Shown in pieces: positions 50,430 through 59,469 of a DNA stretch of 64,000 nt. How positions within the stretch are numbered: position 1 is the stretch's first letter; each line of letters begins with the position of its first letter. This stretch comes from Dromaius novaehollandiae. Taxonomy: Eukaryota; Chordata; Aves; Casuariiformes; Dromaiidae. The notes under the pieces are model-generated. The model was not told the DNA's origin. It ran no database searches and saw only the letters and a program-made list of their open reading frames with translations. The stretch spans positions 130,791,085-130,855,084 of the forward strand of contig NC_088100.1 of NCBI RefSeq assembly GCF_036370855.1, written 5' to 3'. A program made the translations under genes and the position numbers.

Positions 50430-50765
50430 TGCGAGGCTCCAGCCTACGCCGCCGAGGAGGGGTTTTTACGGCGCGTTGCCCGTGTCGCCCGGCGGGCCGG
50501 GGTTAGCGCTGGCGGGGTCGCCTCTAATCCGCGCCGGTCACGGCAGCGCTTCGCTGTGGCAGGAATTGATGAGGACGTACGTGACAATGACAGAAACGCA
50601 CCCAGGATTTTCTCCCGTTACGGTCCTGAACTGCGCGTTGCCGGAACGGATTGGCTGCGGCAGCTCTCGCCAGGGATGATTCAGGCTGTCCGGGCCACGG
50701 GGACGAAGCTCCTTCTGGACCCACCGTGCAGGTCGGATCATGCCGAAAGCCGGGACGACGAGCCT
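50430..50765. promoter_or_regulatory. Small CpG island with tandem MEIS half-sites
   Basis: This is a CpG-rich block of about 335 bp. It contains TGACAATGACAG (50582-50593), two MEIS-type TGACA cores six bases apart. A 126-codon plus-strand frame crosses it but resembles no family and overlaps open frames in other phases. No TATA box was identified. Confidence 0.4.
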
Positions 50766-50904
50766 AACTCAGTGGCCAACGCCCACCCAGCTGCCGCCAG
50801 CTAAAGCCCTGCTCCCCCATCTCTGCTTGCTTCCCTTCAGGAGTAACACGAGGTGCAAAAATCCAGCCTCTGCAGCACCTGGGGCTTCCTCCCCGCTGTG
50901 CTTC

Positions 50905-50933
50905 AACGCCAACGCCAACGCCAACGCCAACGC
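50905..50933. repeat. (AACGCC)n hexanucleotide repeat
   Basis: Four exact AACGCC copies (50905-50928) are followed by a partial copy. It is a CpG-containing short tandem repeat. Confidence 0.97.
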
Positions 50934-53275
50934 GCTGGGGCGCTGGCAGCCCCGGTGACCCCAGGGTGTCTGCACGGGTGTCCCGCGAGAAGAGGCTGGC
51001 AGAGGGGAGAAAAGCGATGCTGAGTTGTGAGGGCGGAGATTCAACGCAGGGGCTAAAATGTGTCCATCCCCTACGCCCTGGGTCCGTGTCATCCCCATTC
51101 CGCTCAGGATGGGTACCTCGGCTTGGAGGCAGACGCTTGCCATGGCTCAGCATCGGCCCATCGAGATGCAAATCCTGGTGAAAATCCACCAGCCAAACTG
51201 CCTCCGATTCAGCCAAAAGTGAACGCTGGGTCTGAATCCGGGCTCAGCCTCTTCAGCGTCTCCCTAATTACTGCCAGGGTGAAAGTCACAAATTGCTAAC
51301 GAGTTTCAATAAAGGAAGCGTTTTGTAACGGGAAAATGAGCCTAGCCCAGGAACTAATTTGCCAGGTAGGAGGTTTTCACATCAGCAGGGAAGACATTGC
51401 TGATCCCTTCATTAACAAGATCAGTTTATTAATTCTACTCAAGGCAGAAGGGTTTAAAGAAAAGGTGAAACCAGAGCAGCCTGGCTGGAGAAGGCCATGG
51501 TCTCACTTCTGCTGCGGTTCGAGCTGAGCTGCCACCACCCCTTGGGCCGGGAGAGGGGAGAACACGGAGGTCCGCGAGTGCCCAAGGGAGAGCAAAGGGA
51601 CAGAAGGAGACCTCCGAGCTCGCCTGGCCCAACTTTCTCACCTCTTGCCACCAGAAACCCCAGTGGAAATAGTTTCCAGCCCTCAGGAGCGGAAGCCCGA
51701 CATCGGCGAGTCGAGAGAAAGCCCCCAAGCATCCCCTCCGCGGGGAAACTGAGGCACCGCGCGGTCCCTTCCTCGCAGACTGAGCAGCGTCGCCGACCCT
51801 GGGGGCCAAGCAGCCGCCTCCGCGAAGAGCTGCCCAGGCTCCGCTTTGTCTGAAATTATCCTGGAAGCACCAAGATACTTCAGGGCAGCATTTTCCAAAA
51901 ATCACGGTGACTTTTGGTTAAACTTGTGCCTGGCCCTTTAGGTAAGCTTTAAGAGCAAGGTGGCTGCACGAGGCTGCGCGGCGATTAGCACACCAAAAGG
52001 CATTGGAAAGGGAAGCGTGCTGTTAATTGACTCCCTCAAAAGACGGTGACGAACTGTGGGGGTTTGTGCTTTATCTTTATCCAGGACAGCAGAGGGGAGA
52101 GGGGCTTTCTGAGCACGGGAGTCTTCGCAGGGGGGTTCCCAGCCATGGGGAAAAGCCTCTGGCTGGAGTTGTGTTTCTGGCAGCGTGCGAGTTACCAGGA
52201 AGGGAATAAGAGCAGGGTAAATCCTCTCTGGTGAGAGGCCGTTCAAAGCCGGGGAGACAAGGCACCTGCCTGCGCGCGTTGTCCCCGTGCCGCGCCATCC
52301 TCAGCCCCTAGCTGAGCCCTTGGCAGGAGGCCGATTTGTGGAGCACGAAGAGATTTGCCAGGTTCCAGGAGCAGGAGTCACTTCTGGGTTCGCATTGGGC
52401 CTTAAAGCCATTTTTCACCCCCCCCCCCGCCCCCCCGAGTGAGATCCCGAGGCTGTTATCCCCATCTGAGCCTTGCTCTCCTCCACCCCCTTCCCAGACG
52501 TACACTGGCCCAAACACTTACTTTGATCTCTGCACAACACGGATGTCGTTCAGGGGAAGTTATGGGGTGAGTCACTGGGCTGCTGCTCCCTGCATCTGCT
52601 ATCAGCTGCTCCTCCTCCAGGTAGTCCCAGGAGCAGGCAGCCCAAGACTTACTGCAGGGGTTAATCCAGACTAGCCGCTAAAGGGCAGATCCCTGTGCTG
52701 CTCCGGGATCTGCAGCAAGGGATCTTCACCTGTGCCCCTCACCAAAGCGGGCTGGGACTCAGCTGCGGAGCCCCGGCGCAGAGGGGGGGGGAGGTTAAGT
52801 GGTATATAAATCTCCGCGGTAGGGCGGATTTCACAAAGCAGCCCCATCACGTGCAGGTTTGCTTCTCGAAGCTAGATGCCCCAACCGTGGGGCAGGGGCA
52901 GCAGCCCAGGACTCCCCTCGAGCTGGCAGCTGGCGCGTTCAGCACGGGAGGCGGTGTTCCCTGCTGGGGAGGCGACCAGCAGCCCGCCCCTCCGAACAGC
53001 CGCGCACCATGCCAGAGATGCAGCAGGACAAGGGCGGGGGGAAAAAAAAAAGTTAGGACTGAGAAGGGCAGATTTATTTTCACCTCTCCGGTGGATGCAG
53101 GAGTTAACAAAGCAGGTTCAGCGTCTGCTCCTGCTAACTTCTGCTGCCGCTCCTATGCGACTGCGTTGGTTTCACCTGGGCACCGATCCCGCAAACCGCC
53201 CTTCAGGTGACCGCTCCGTTAGCACGTTACTTTTAACAGCCCTCCTTCCACGTGCAGGACTCACGTTAACTCTCT

Positions 53276-54229
53276 GAAACACACTCTCTCACAGAAGTTA
53301 CAGCACAATGTCTCAGAATCTACTAGCAGGATTTTACCAAGCTTCGCACAACCGCTGAAGCAGTCCTAACTTCGAGAACGTTAAACGCACTCGGTTTCCT
53401 TCAGTGAACTTGATTCAGGATGGTGCAAAAACTATATTTAAATTTCTGTCCACTTGTGTTGACTGCCACATGCACATACGAGCAGGACCTAAACCCGGAC
53501 AGGCTGGTTCGCCCTCGCAAACGTGTTGCTGGAAGAAAAGTGGCCCCGGTGATTATGCATTATTTAGAAATTGAAATAGATTGAGCAGACTGTAATAAAC
53601 GTACGCCAGAAAAAATACAAAGAATGTGTGGGAATGCCTATGCTTTATCTTAACATTTCTTATTAAAATAACTTCCTTATGGTGTAATCAAAGATGGAAA
53701 GCCAGCACCTAACTAAATTAAGTGCTGCAAACATTAATAACGGTTAAAATTACCATTCAATTTATTTTTATGTTGGATGATCTTCAAAGCTGAAGATTGA
53801 GAATCGCAGAAACCTTTTAGGGAATGTTTCTCAAATCAGAATACTTCAGAGAAGCAAACATTAGCTTGGATTTTTACATCTAAAAATCCTTAGTGAAAGG
53901 AAATAGACGTATTTAAAAAAAAGAAAAAAGAAAAACTTTAAAAGTTCCCCTGATAGTTACAGATGGTTTAATCTTTGGAACCTATTATGTGTTCATTTTC
54001 CCTTCAGCATTAATTATACATAATTACCACCACTTTATCCATACCCTTTCAAAAACGAAATCTGTTTACATTTTCCGCATACACTACATAAATGTAAGAT
54101 TTTTTAACGCATTTTTCCCCCCCCCAAGAAACGGGGCTTCTCTCGGGCGACTCAGTGAGTGGGGACCCGGTGCGAAGAAAACGGCTTTTATTTGAGTTCC
54201 TTTAATATAGCTTAATTACTTGGGAACTC
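53276..54229. other. AT-rich non-coding DNA left of the CpG-island cluster
   Basis: There is no gene. The DNA is AT-rich with homeodomain-like TAAT and TTAATTA words around 53740-53770 and 54010-54080, a purine run near 53917-53937 (AAAAAAAAGAAAAAAG) and a C-run at about 54117-54126 just before CpG island A. Parts may be conserved non-coding sequence. Confidence 0.35.
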
Positions 54230-55011
54230 TGGAAACAATTAGGCGACGGTGCTTTGAAGCGAGGCGGAGGCGCGGCGGGGACCGGGGCGAGCGGGGCGCC
54301 GGCTCGGGCTCCCGGGCGCTCGGGGAGGGGGCGAGGCGGCCCGGGCGTCCGGGGGGGGACGAGGCGGCCCGGGGGGGCGGCAGGGCTCCCGCCGCGGGCC
54401 GAGGGAGGGAGATGCGCGGCGGAGGGAGGCGAGACCTGTCACGGGCGCTGTGCTGGGGGCAGGCGCCCCGGCGAGACCCAGAGCAGCGCCGGAGGAGGCC
54501 GGTGCTGGGGAGGGCTGAGGAGGACGGTTCCCACCGGTCAACCTTACAGTTGTACCCGGCGCACAAACCGCGAAATTGTATGACTCTGTTCTCCCCCTTT
54601 TATTTTTTTCTCCTTCCTTTTTTTTTCCCCCCTTTTTCTCTCCCGTCGCAGCTCTCTGTCAGGTGTTCTCTTTTTTTTTTCCTTTTTCCCCCCTTTCCCC
54701 GGGCGTGCGCGGACCAAAGGACCCCCGGGACAGACGTGCTGATGGCGAGGCTGAAACCCGAGAGCCCGGGCAGGGCGCGGGGGCTCCCGGCACCGGCCGC
54801 CGCTCCCGCCGGCAGCGCCCCTCGCCAAGGCGCATTTCCCCGGGGGGGGACGAGGGGTCACCTCTTTTTCTATTCCCCCCCCCCACTTTGCTCCGCCGTC
54901 GCTTCACCCAGGGGCCCCCCCGGGGCTGGAGGGGGCGGCCCCGGAGGCCCCCGACCCGCGCGCCCCAGCCCGGGGCTTGCACGGCAGGTTTGTAACGGGG
55001 GGGGGGGAAAC
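54230..55011. promoter_or_regulatory. CpG island A, left edge of the MEIS1-downstream cluster
   Basis: This is a CpG-dense block of about 780 bp with multiple G-runs (54350-54380; G11 at 54997-55007). A pyrimidine-rich segment at about 54586-54700 (CCTTTT, TTTCCC runs) resembles a long splice-acceptor tract. A 266-codon plus-strand frame crosses it but is Gly/Arg/Pro-rich and overlapped by open frames on the other strand, so it is not called. A non-coding RNA promoter is possible. Confidence 0.6.
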
Positions 55012-55254
55012 CAAGACTGATATTTGCGGTTGGGAGAAGATGGCTTTCACCTCTCCGGATCGCTCTCTTAAATAAAAAAGAATTGACCAGCTATGGGCGT
55101 AAGCATTTATCTCGAGTTTGCGGTCATTATCTTTATTATATAGCCTCGGCCGTAAATAAATCTAGTAGTTACTACCCCCCAATAAAACTGTAGTCTATGG
55201 GACACCTTACTATTACTTCCTTAATAATCTGCCATCCCTTCACCTCTAAATCTT
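55012..55254. promoter_or_regulatory. AT-rich block between CpG islands A and B
   Basis: This is an AT-rich single-copy-looking block of about 240 bp, with TCTTTATTATATAG near 55131 and CGTAAATAAATCTAG near 55150. The sequence changes abruptly from GC-rich on both sides, as conserved enhancers within island clusters often do. Function is inferred. Confidence 0.35.
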
Positions 55255-55689
55255 CCCGGTCCTGTCTTCCCGCCCGCCTGCGCGGATCCATCTTCGCCCC
55301 GCAGGTAGTGAGCCCGGCGCTGGCGCGCAGGCTTCGCCTTTCCCGTTTCCCACTTTTTTTTCCTGCCGGGAAACCTCCCCGCCCCGCCGCAACGGCCCCC
55401 GGCCTCCTCTGCCCGCGGGGGGCCCCGCCTGGGCACCCACGGCCGGGGGCCGCGTCCCAGCACGGGGAACCGACCCCTTTTTTTTGGGGGGGGGTTCCCA
55501 CTGGGAGCCCCCCCCGCACGGCTTTCCGCGCCCCTCCGCGCCCCGCGGGCCGGCGAGCCTCCCCCGCGGGTCTGCGCCCGGCTGCGGCCGGAGGGGGCTT
55601 GGCTTTTTTTTTGGGGGGGGGGATGCACCAAAGCCCTGGATCGACAGTGCAAAAGGGAGCCAGCGAGCCCCGCACCTACACCCCCTGCC
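55255..55689. promoter_or_regulatory. CpG island B
   Basis: This GC-rich block has frequent CG dinucleotides. It contains two T-run/G-run junctions: T8G9 at 55478-55494 and T9G10 at 55604-55622. The first G-run is followed by a C8 run at 55508-55515 that could fold back on it. The 140-176 codon frames on both strands show only compositional bias. Confidence 0.55.
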
Positions 55690-56469
55690 TCTCCCCTTTT
55701 TCTTTGCTTTTATTTTGCTACTCATAGGTAAAGGTCCATGCAATAACACTTATTTACAGCCACGATGCAGCGCGTATGTTCCTTTTAATTGTATTTTGCT
55801 AGGATGGCTCCTGCTCGCTTTTGAAACAAGCGGGTTGGAAAAATATTCCTATTTGGGGCGAGGGGTAAGAGAGAGAAAAGGAGGGGGAGCATTTTTATTT
55901 ATACCTTTGACATTTAAAAGAGCATAATTAATTTGTCCTGCTTGCATTAACATTGTTGAGGAAGGTTTCAGAAAGCTAACCAGCAAAGGGAAGGGGGGAG
56001 GAAAAATAGAAGCTCGCCTCGAAAAGCTTAGTATTTTTTTCTTTCAGATGTGTAATCAATCATTCGAGTAGGAGGCAGCAAAATTGTAAAGATTCGATAG
56101 ATTAAAATGCAAATGAAAGGTAGAAAAAGAAACATTAACATGGCAATCAAAGATTTAATAATCGTAAATCACGGTGGGGTTTTTTTGTTGCAGCTGCAGT
56201 TTGTGTGTTTTTTTATGTTTTAATCATGTTCGTTCTATAAATAAATAATTTCTGAAACGAGACTAATTTTTCACTATTTTAACCGTGGGCTACGGCACTA
56301 AATATTTTTTTTTAAGTATCTAACTCCAGATTGCAACCTATCAAAGCGGAAAAGGGAAAAACAGCTAAGTTTGATTAGTTCGCAGTTTAAATTTAAAGTG
56401 CACGCATTCGCCCTGCTGCTCAGCAGCGACGGCTGTTTTGCTTGAGAACCGGGACCCTTGTGAAGTTTA
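55690..56469. promoter_or_regulatory. AT-rich candidate regulatory block with PBX-HOX and octamer sites
   Basis: This non-coding block between islands carries ATCAATCA (56055-56062, the reverse complement of the PBX-HOX site TGATTGAT). A perfect octamer ATGCAAAT lies at 56107-56114. AATCAAAG at about 56145-56152 (TCF/LEF-like on the minus strand) and CATAATTAATTTG near 55923 are also present. The dense motif set suggests a developmental enhancer. Conservation was not tested. Confidence 0.4.
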
Positions 56470-57310
56470 TTTTGAAACGCGAACGCTGACGCCGGAGCGG
56501 AGAAGCGGCGTGTCCTTACGAGCATAACGGTAGCGCCAGCTCCGAGTCCTGCAGGGAACACGGGAGGGTGAAGCGTGCGCGCACGGGCACAGAACAATGC
56601 GAGCACGCTGCTTCCCAACTGATGCGCTGCTCGGTCTGCAGCGCGAAGGCGGGAGGTGGAGCGGGCCAGGGCTGGGCACCGCGCCGGCAAACGCCCGGCA
56701 GGGAGAGCACGTCGGACCCGCCGCTCGCCCGGGCAGCGCGGGGCGCGGAAGGGGCCCCCGCCGCTGCCGCTGCCGGGGGGGGGGGGGGGGGGCGGCTGTT
56801 CTCCCGGGAACTGGGGCCACAGTGACTCCCGTAACCTGGGGACGGAGGTTCCTCGGCCGCCGCCGCCAACCCTGGCGGAGCAGCGCGGGGGGGGCCCGTT
56901 GTCCGCCCGGGCTGGGGACTTAGCAGCGTCGCTGCGCGGGCGGGGTCCCCTCCGCGCCGCCCGGGACCCGCGGGCAGAGCACGGCGAGCCCAGCGCAGCC
57001 GCCTTTGCGCCCTTCCCCGCCGCTGCCCCCGCAGAACCCGCCCCCCCGGGCGGCCCCCCCCGCGGGGAGGGAGCCCACGCACCCCCCCCCCCCCCAGCGC
57101 AGGCTCCGCGGGGCAGGCAGGTAGTTAGCCAGACATTTAGGGGGGTCGGCAAGTGTTTTTCCCTCATCCTCTGTGTTTCAGAACTGCTTTAATTCTGCTC
57201 GGTGGGGGCCTTTTTTTCCCCTGCCCCCCCGGCCCGGGCGCCCCGGAGGAGCGGCGGTGCGGAGCCCCCCGCGCCAGCGCGGCCCCGTTGATCGGCGCGG
57301 CCGCCCCCCC
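56470..57310. promoter_or_regulatory. CpG island C
   Basis: This is a CpG-dense GC-rich block of about 840 bp, with G18 at 56775-56792 and C14 at 57082-57095. Overlapping 100-290 codon frames on both strands have only Pro/Gly/Arg/Ala-rich content and no domain, so they are not called as genes. It is probably a regulatory island. Confidence 0.6.
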
Positions 57311-57480
57311 CATGCGATAATGCAATTACAAACATCAATAAGGAGCTGCGAGGGGAATCATTATGCGCTGACAGTGATAAATGACGGTGCAGAAATAGCA
57401 TGCTTTTTTTCCAACAATCCAGGGGCTTTGGGGGCTGAACAGAGTCACCAGGGTAACAGATGACATCCAAAATGGCACCA
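57311..57480. promoter_or_regulatory. Candidate MEIS/PBX/HOX-responsive element
   Basis: This is a sharply bounded AT-richer block between two CpG islands. It contains TGACAG (57369-57374) immediately followed by TGATAAAT (57375-57382), overlapping TGACGG (57382-57387). Upstream it has GCAATTACAAACATCAATAAGG-like homeodomain words near 57322-57342. TGACAG is the MEIS core and TGAT-NNAT is the PBX-HOX form. The motif reading is direct; binding and enhancer activity are inferred. Confidence 0.45.
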
Positions 57481-57932
57481 AAGGGAGGGAGAGAAAAAAA
57501 AAGAGCAGTCTTTCTTTCGCCTTTCACTCTTTTCCCCCCGCGCTTCCAAAAGAGTTAGTTTTGGCTTTAGCAGCAGCTGCCACACAGGCATTTAGTTATT
57601 TCCACCCGCATTAAAAGAGCAGGAAGGTTTTCTCTGCACCAAGTACAAAGCCGCCTGTTCAGGGCCCAGCAGCTCCCTCGGAGCCGGCGCGCAGAGGCGG
57701 GCGCGGAGCCCCACTCCCGGCCCGGCCACCCCCGCGGCCGCTGCGCCCCGCCCCGCGCAGGCCCCGCGCCGAGGCCTCCAGCCCCGAAAAGTGGTGGGGT
57801 TTCGGTTTTTTAAGCGTCGCCGGCGGCGCGGGGAGGTCGGGGGCAGGCGAAACCCGCCGCGCTCTCCCGGGAGGGGTGCGGGAGGCGCTGCGCGTCTGTG
57901 CGGCGCAGAGCGGGGGGAGCGGGCCGCTGTCG

Positions 57933-57956
57933 GGGGGGGGGGAGCTCCCCCCCCCC
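57933..57956. repeat. Perfect 24-bp G/C palindrome
   Basis: Ten G, then AGCT, then ten C form a perfect self-complementary palindrome. One extra G precedes it at 57932. Such a sequence can extrude as a hairpin, and its G-run is a potential intermolecular quadruplex half. Confidence 0.9.
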
Positions 57957-58243
57957 ATGCACCCTCGGGGGAGCGGAGCATAGAAGGTAAGAAAATCACC
58001 TCCCCCCCCGGTGCCGGTGACACTCGCAGAGGGACCCGCGCAAGGAAACCTGCTCTGGTCGCGCACCTTCCCCGCGCCGCGCTGCGCGCAAACACGCCCG
58101 CGCTGCGCAGCCGCCTTTGCGCCCCCCCCCCGGCCTTTTCCTGCCCCCGAGGAGGGGAAAGGGGTGGCCTGGGCGCGGCTGCGCAGCGCCCGGCTCCGGG
58201 CCTCCCTGCGCGGCTCTGCGCGCACGCGGAGGGGGAGCGAAAC

Positions 58244-58290
58244 CAAAGCAAAGCAAAGCAGAGCAAAGCAAAGCAAACCAAAGCAAGCCA
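58244..58290. repeat. (AAAGC)n pentanucleotide array
   Basis: There are about nine imperfect copies of the pentamer AAAGC, with GAGC and AACC variants, within CpG island D. It ends against an A-run, G5-A-C11. Confidence 0.9.
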
Positions 58291-58423
58291 AAAAGGGGGA
58301 CCCCCCCCCCCGAAGCTCTCCCTCCCGAGCTGGTGCGCGCTGCCTGCGGCGCTGCGCGGGCTGCCGCGGAGGGCCGCCCCCGAGGCACTCTCCCGAGCCC
58401 CCAAGAGATGGCAGTCGAAGCCG

Positions 58424-58507
58424 CCTTTCCTCCTCCTCCTCCTCCTCCTCCTCCTCCTCCTCTTCTCTTTCTCCTCCTCCTCCTCCTCCTCCTCCTCCTC
58501 CTCCTCC
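58424..58507. repeat. (TCC)n pyrimidine tract with near-mirror symmetry
   Basis: The plus strand is pyrimidine-only for 84 bases. A (TCC)n block is followed by TCTTCTCTTTCTCC at about 58461-58474, then by a second (TCC)n block. The two blocks flank the interruption almost symmetrically, giving a mirror-like repeat capable of triplex formation. It lies inside CpG island D. Confidence 0.95.
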
Positions 58508-58729
58508 GCGGCGCGGGCGGGAGCGAGGCGCAGCCCCCAGCCGCCCCCAATCCCCCCCCCCAGGCCGCGCAGCGCTGCGCGCCCTCCCGCGGGCCCTCGC
58601 GGGCCGGGGCCGCCGGTGCCGCCCGACGCGGGTCGGGGCCGCGCAGCCCCCGCGGCGCCGCGCCGCCTCCGCGCCTCCCCCGGCGCTTGGCAAGGCGGGT
58701 AGCTAGGAAACGGCGAGCAGCCGGGAAGG

Positions 58730-59050
58730 CGGAATTTCCAACGTGTAAAACGTCCTTAACGGAGCCATTGAGCGAGTGCAATAAGGCGTGAGGGGGAACT
58801 AATCTCCCCATTTAAATGTTTGTGGCAATTTTATCTAAATGAATTTTAATGCTAAACGAGGGATAATTCCCTATTTGTAACCCGTTTACTTCTCTTTCCT
58901 GTGCCTCTGAAGCTGTCTAACATCATGCGATGAACAATAACAATAAAAATACTGTCAAGGCATATTCTTCATTTTGAATGTGTTATAATTACAGCTGATT
59001 AAATGTCTTGGGATATAATAGTGTTTTTAATTTGAAATGTGCCCGAAAAA
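58730..59050. promoter_or_regulatory. Candidate regulatory element between CpG islands (MEIS/HOX-type sites)
   Basis: This AT-rich block between two islands has SOX-like AACAATAACAATA (58933-58945). On the minus strand it has TGACAGTATTTTTATTG (58957-58941), a MEIS half-site followed by a HOX-like TTTATTG. TAAT and TTAAAT words are frequent and no coding frame is present. Enhancer function is inferred from motif content and location next to MEIS1. Confidence 0.4.
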
Positions 59051-59300
59051 GTCTCAGGGAGGAAGATCCGTGCCCCACTTCGCCGCTCCGAGGAGGAAGG
59101 GACGCGTGTGCCCTCGCATGCAAGAGGGCGGTTTGTTTTTGTCTTTTAAGCAACATTTGAAAAAAAAAAACAAAACAAAAAATACATTAAAAAGCGAGCC
59201 CCGCTCATTCACATTTTGGCAGAAAAGTGTCATTATTCCGGGCTCACAAAGCAGGATCTGAAATGTGCTGTCGCTTTGGAGGTACTTCGGCCCGTAAAAC

Positions 59301-59436
59301 AGAAGAAAAGAAAGAGAAGGAAAGAGAAGGAAGGAGAAAAAGAAAAGAAAGAAAAAGAAAGAGAAAGAAAAAGAGAGAAAGAGCGAGACAAAGAGAGAGA
59401 AAGAGAGAGAAAAAGAAAGAGAAAAGAGAGAGAGAG
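59301..59436. repeat. 136-bp polypurine tract (AAAGAG-type)
   Basis: The plus strand is A or G only from 59301 to 59436 except for C at 59384 and 59389. It is built from AAAG, GAGA, AAGG and AAAAG words without a single clean period. It lies directly left of CpG island E. Long purine tracts like this can form triplex (H-DNA). The apparent Lys/Arg/Glu-rich reading frames across it are artefacts. Confidence 0.95.
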
Positions 59437-59469
59437 TCAGATAGACTACTTAGAGTAAAGAAAAAGGGT

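Larger units (their letters stand above)
50064..53275. other. GC-intermediate non-coding region without a recognised gene
   Basis: The composition is mixed, with scattered CpG-rich patches (50090-50190, 50430-50765, 51500-51850, 52860-53030). A C11 run followed by G and C7 lies at 52418-52436, and a TATA-like TATATAAA at 52803-52810 sits in otherwise GC-rich sequence. Short open frames on both strands overlap and show no domains. A GGGGAAACTGAGGC-like string near 51741 is reminiscent of a MIR core but too short to call. Confidence 0.4.
57640..58725. promoter_or_regulatory. CpG island D, largest island of the cluster
   Basis: This is about 1.1 kb of very GC-rich, CpG-dense sequence. It contains a perfect G10-AGCT-C10 palindrome (57933-57956), an (AAAGC)n array, G5-A-C11 (58295-58311) and an 84-bp pyrimidine tract dominated by (TCC)n. 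Several open frames of 200-340 codons exist on both strands at once, which reflects the low stop-codon density of GC-rich DNA. Their Pro/Arg/Gly/Ala composition resembles no family. It is likely an unmethylated regulatory island, possibly with a bidirectional non-coding promoter. Confidence 0.65.

Noticed and set aside
50424..50804. 126-codon plus-strand open frame in a small CpG island
   Set aside because: No known domain, and other phases are open too. Treated as chance.
51735..51780. MIR-like string GGGGAAACTGAGGCAC
   Set aside because: The flanks do not continue the MIR consensus, so the match is too short.
54220..55020. 266-codon plus-strand open frame
   Set aside because: It lies in a CpG island, is Gly/Arg/Pro/Ala-rich, is overlapped by long frames on the other strand and shows no domain. 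Low stop density explains it.
56298..57192. Open frames of 178-289 codons on both strands in CpG island C
   Set aside because: Compositional artefact of GC-rich DNA and of the G18 and C14 runs.
57592..58811. Open frames of 224-344 codons on both strands in CpG island D
   Set aside because: Several phases are open at once, and the proteins are homopolymeric (Ser, Glu, Arg, Leu runs from the TCC tract). No family resemblance.
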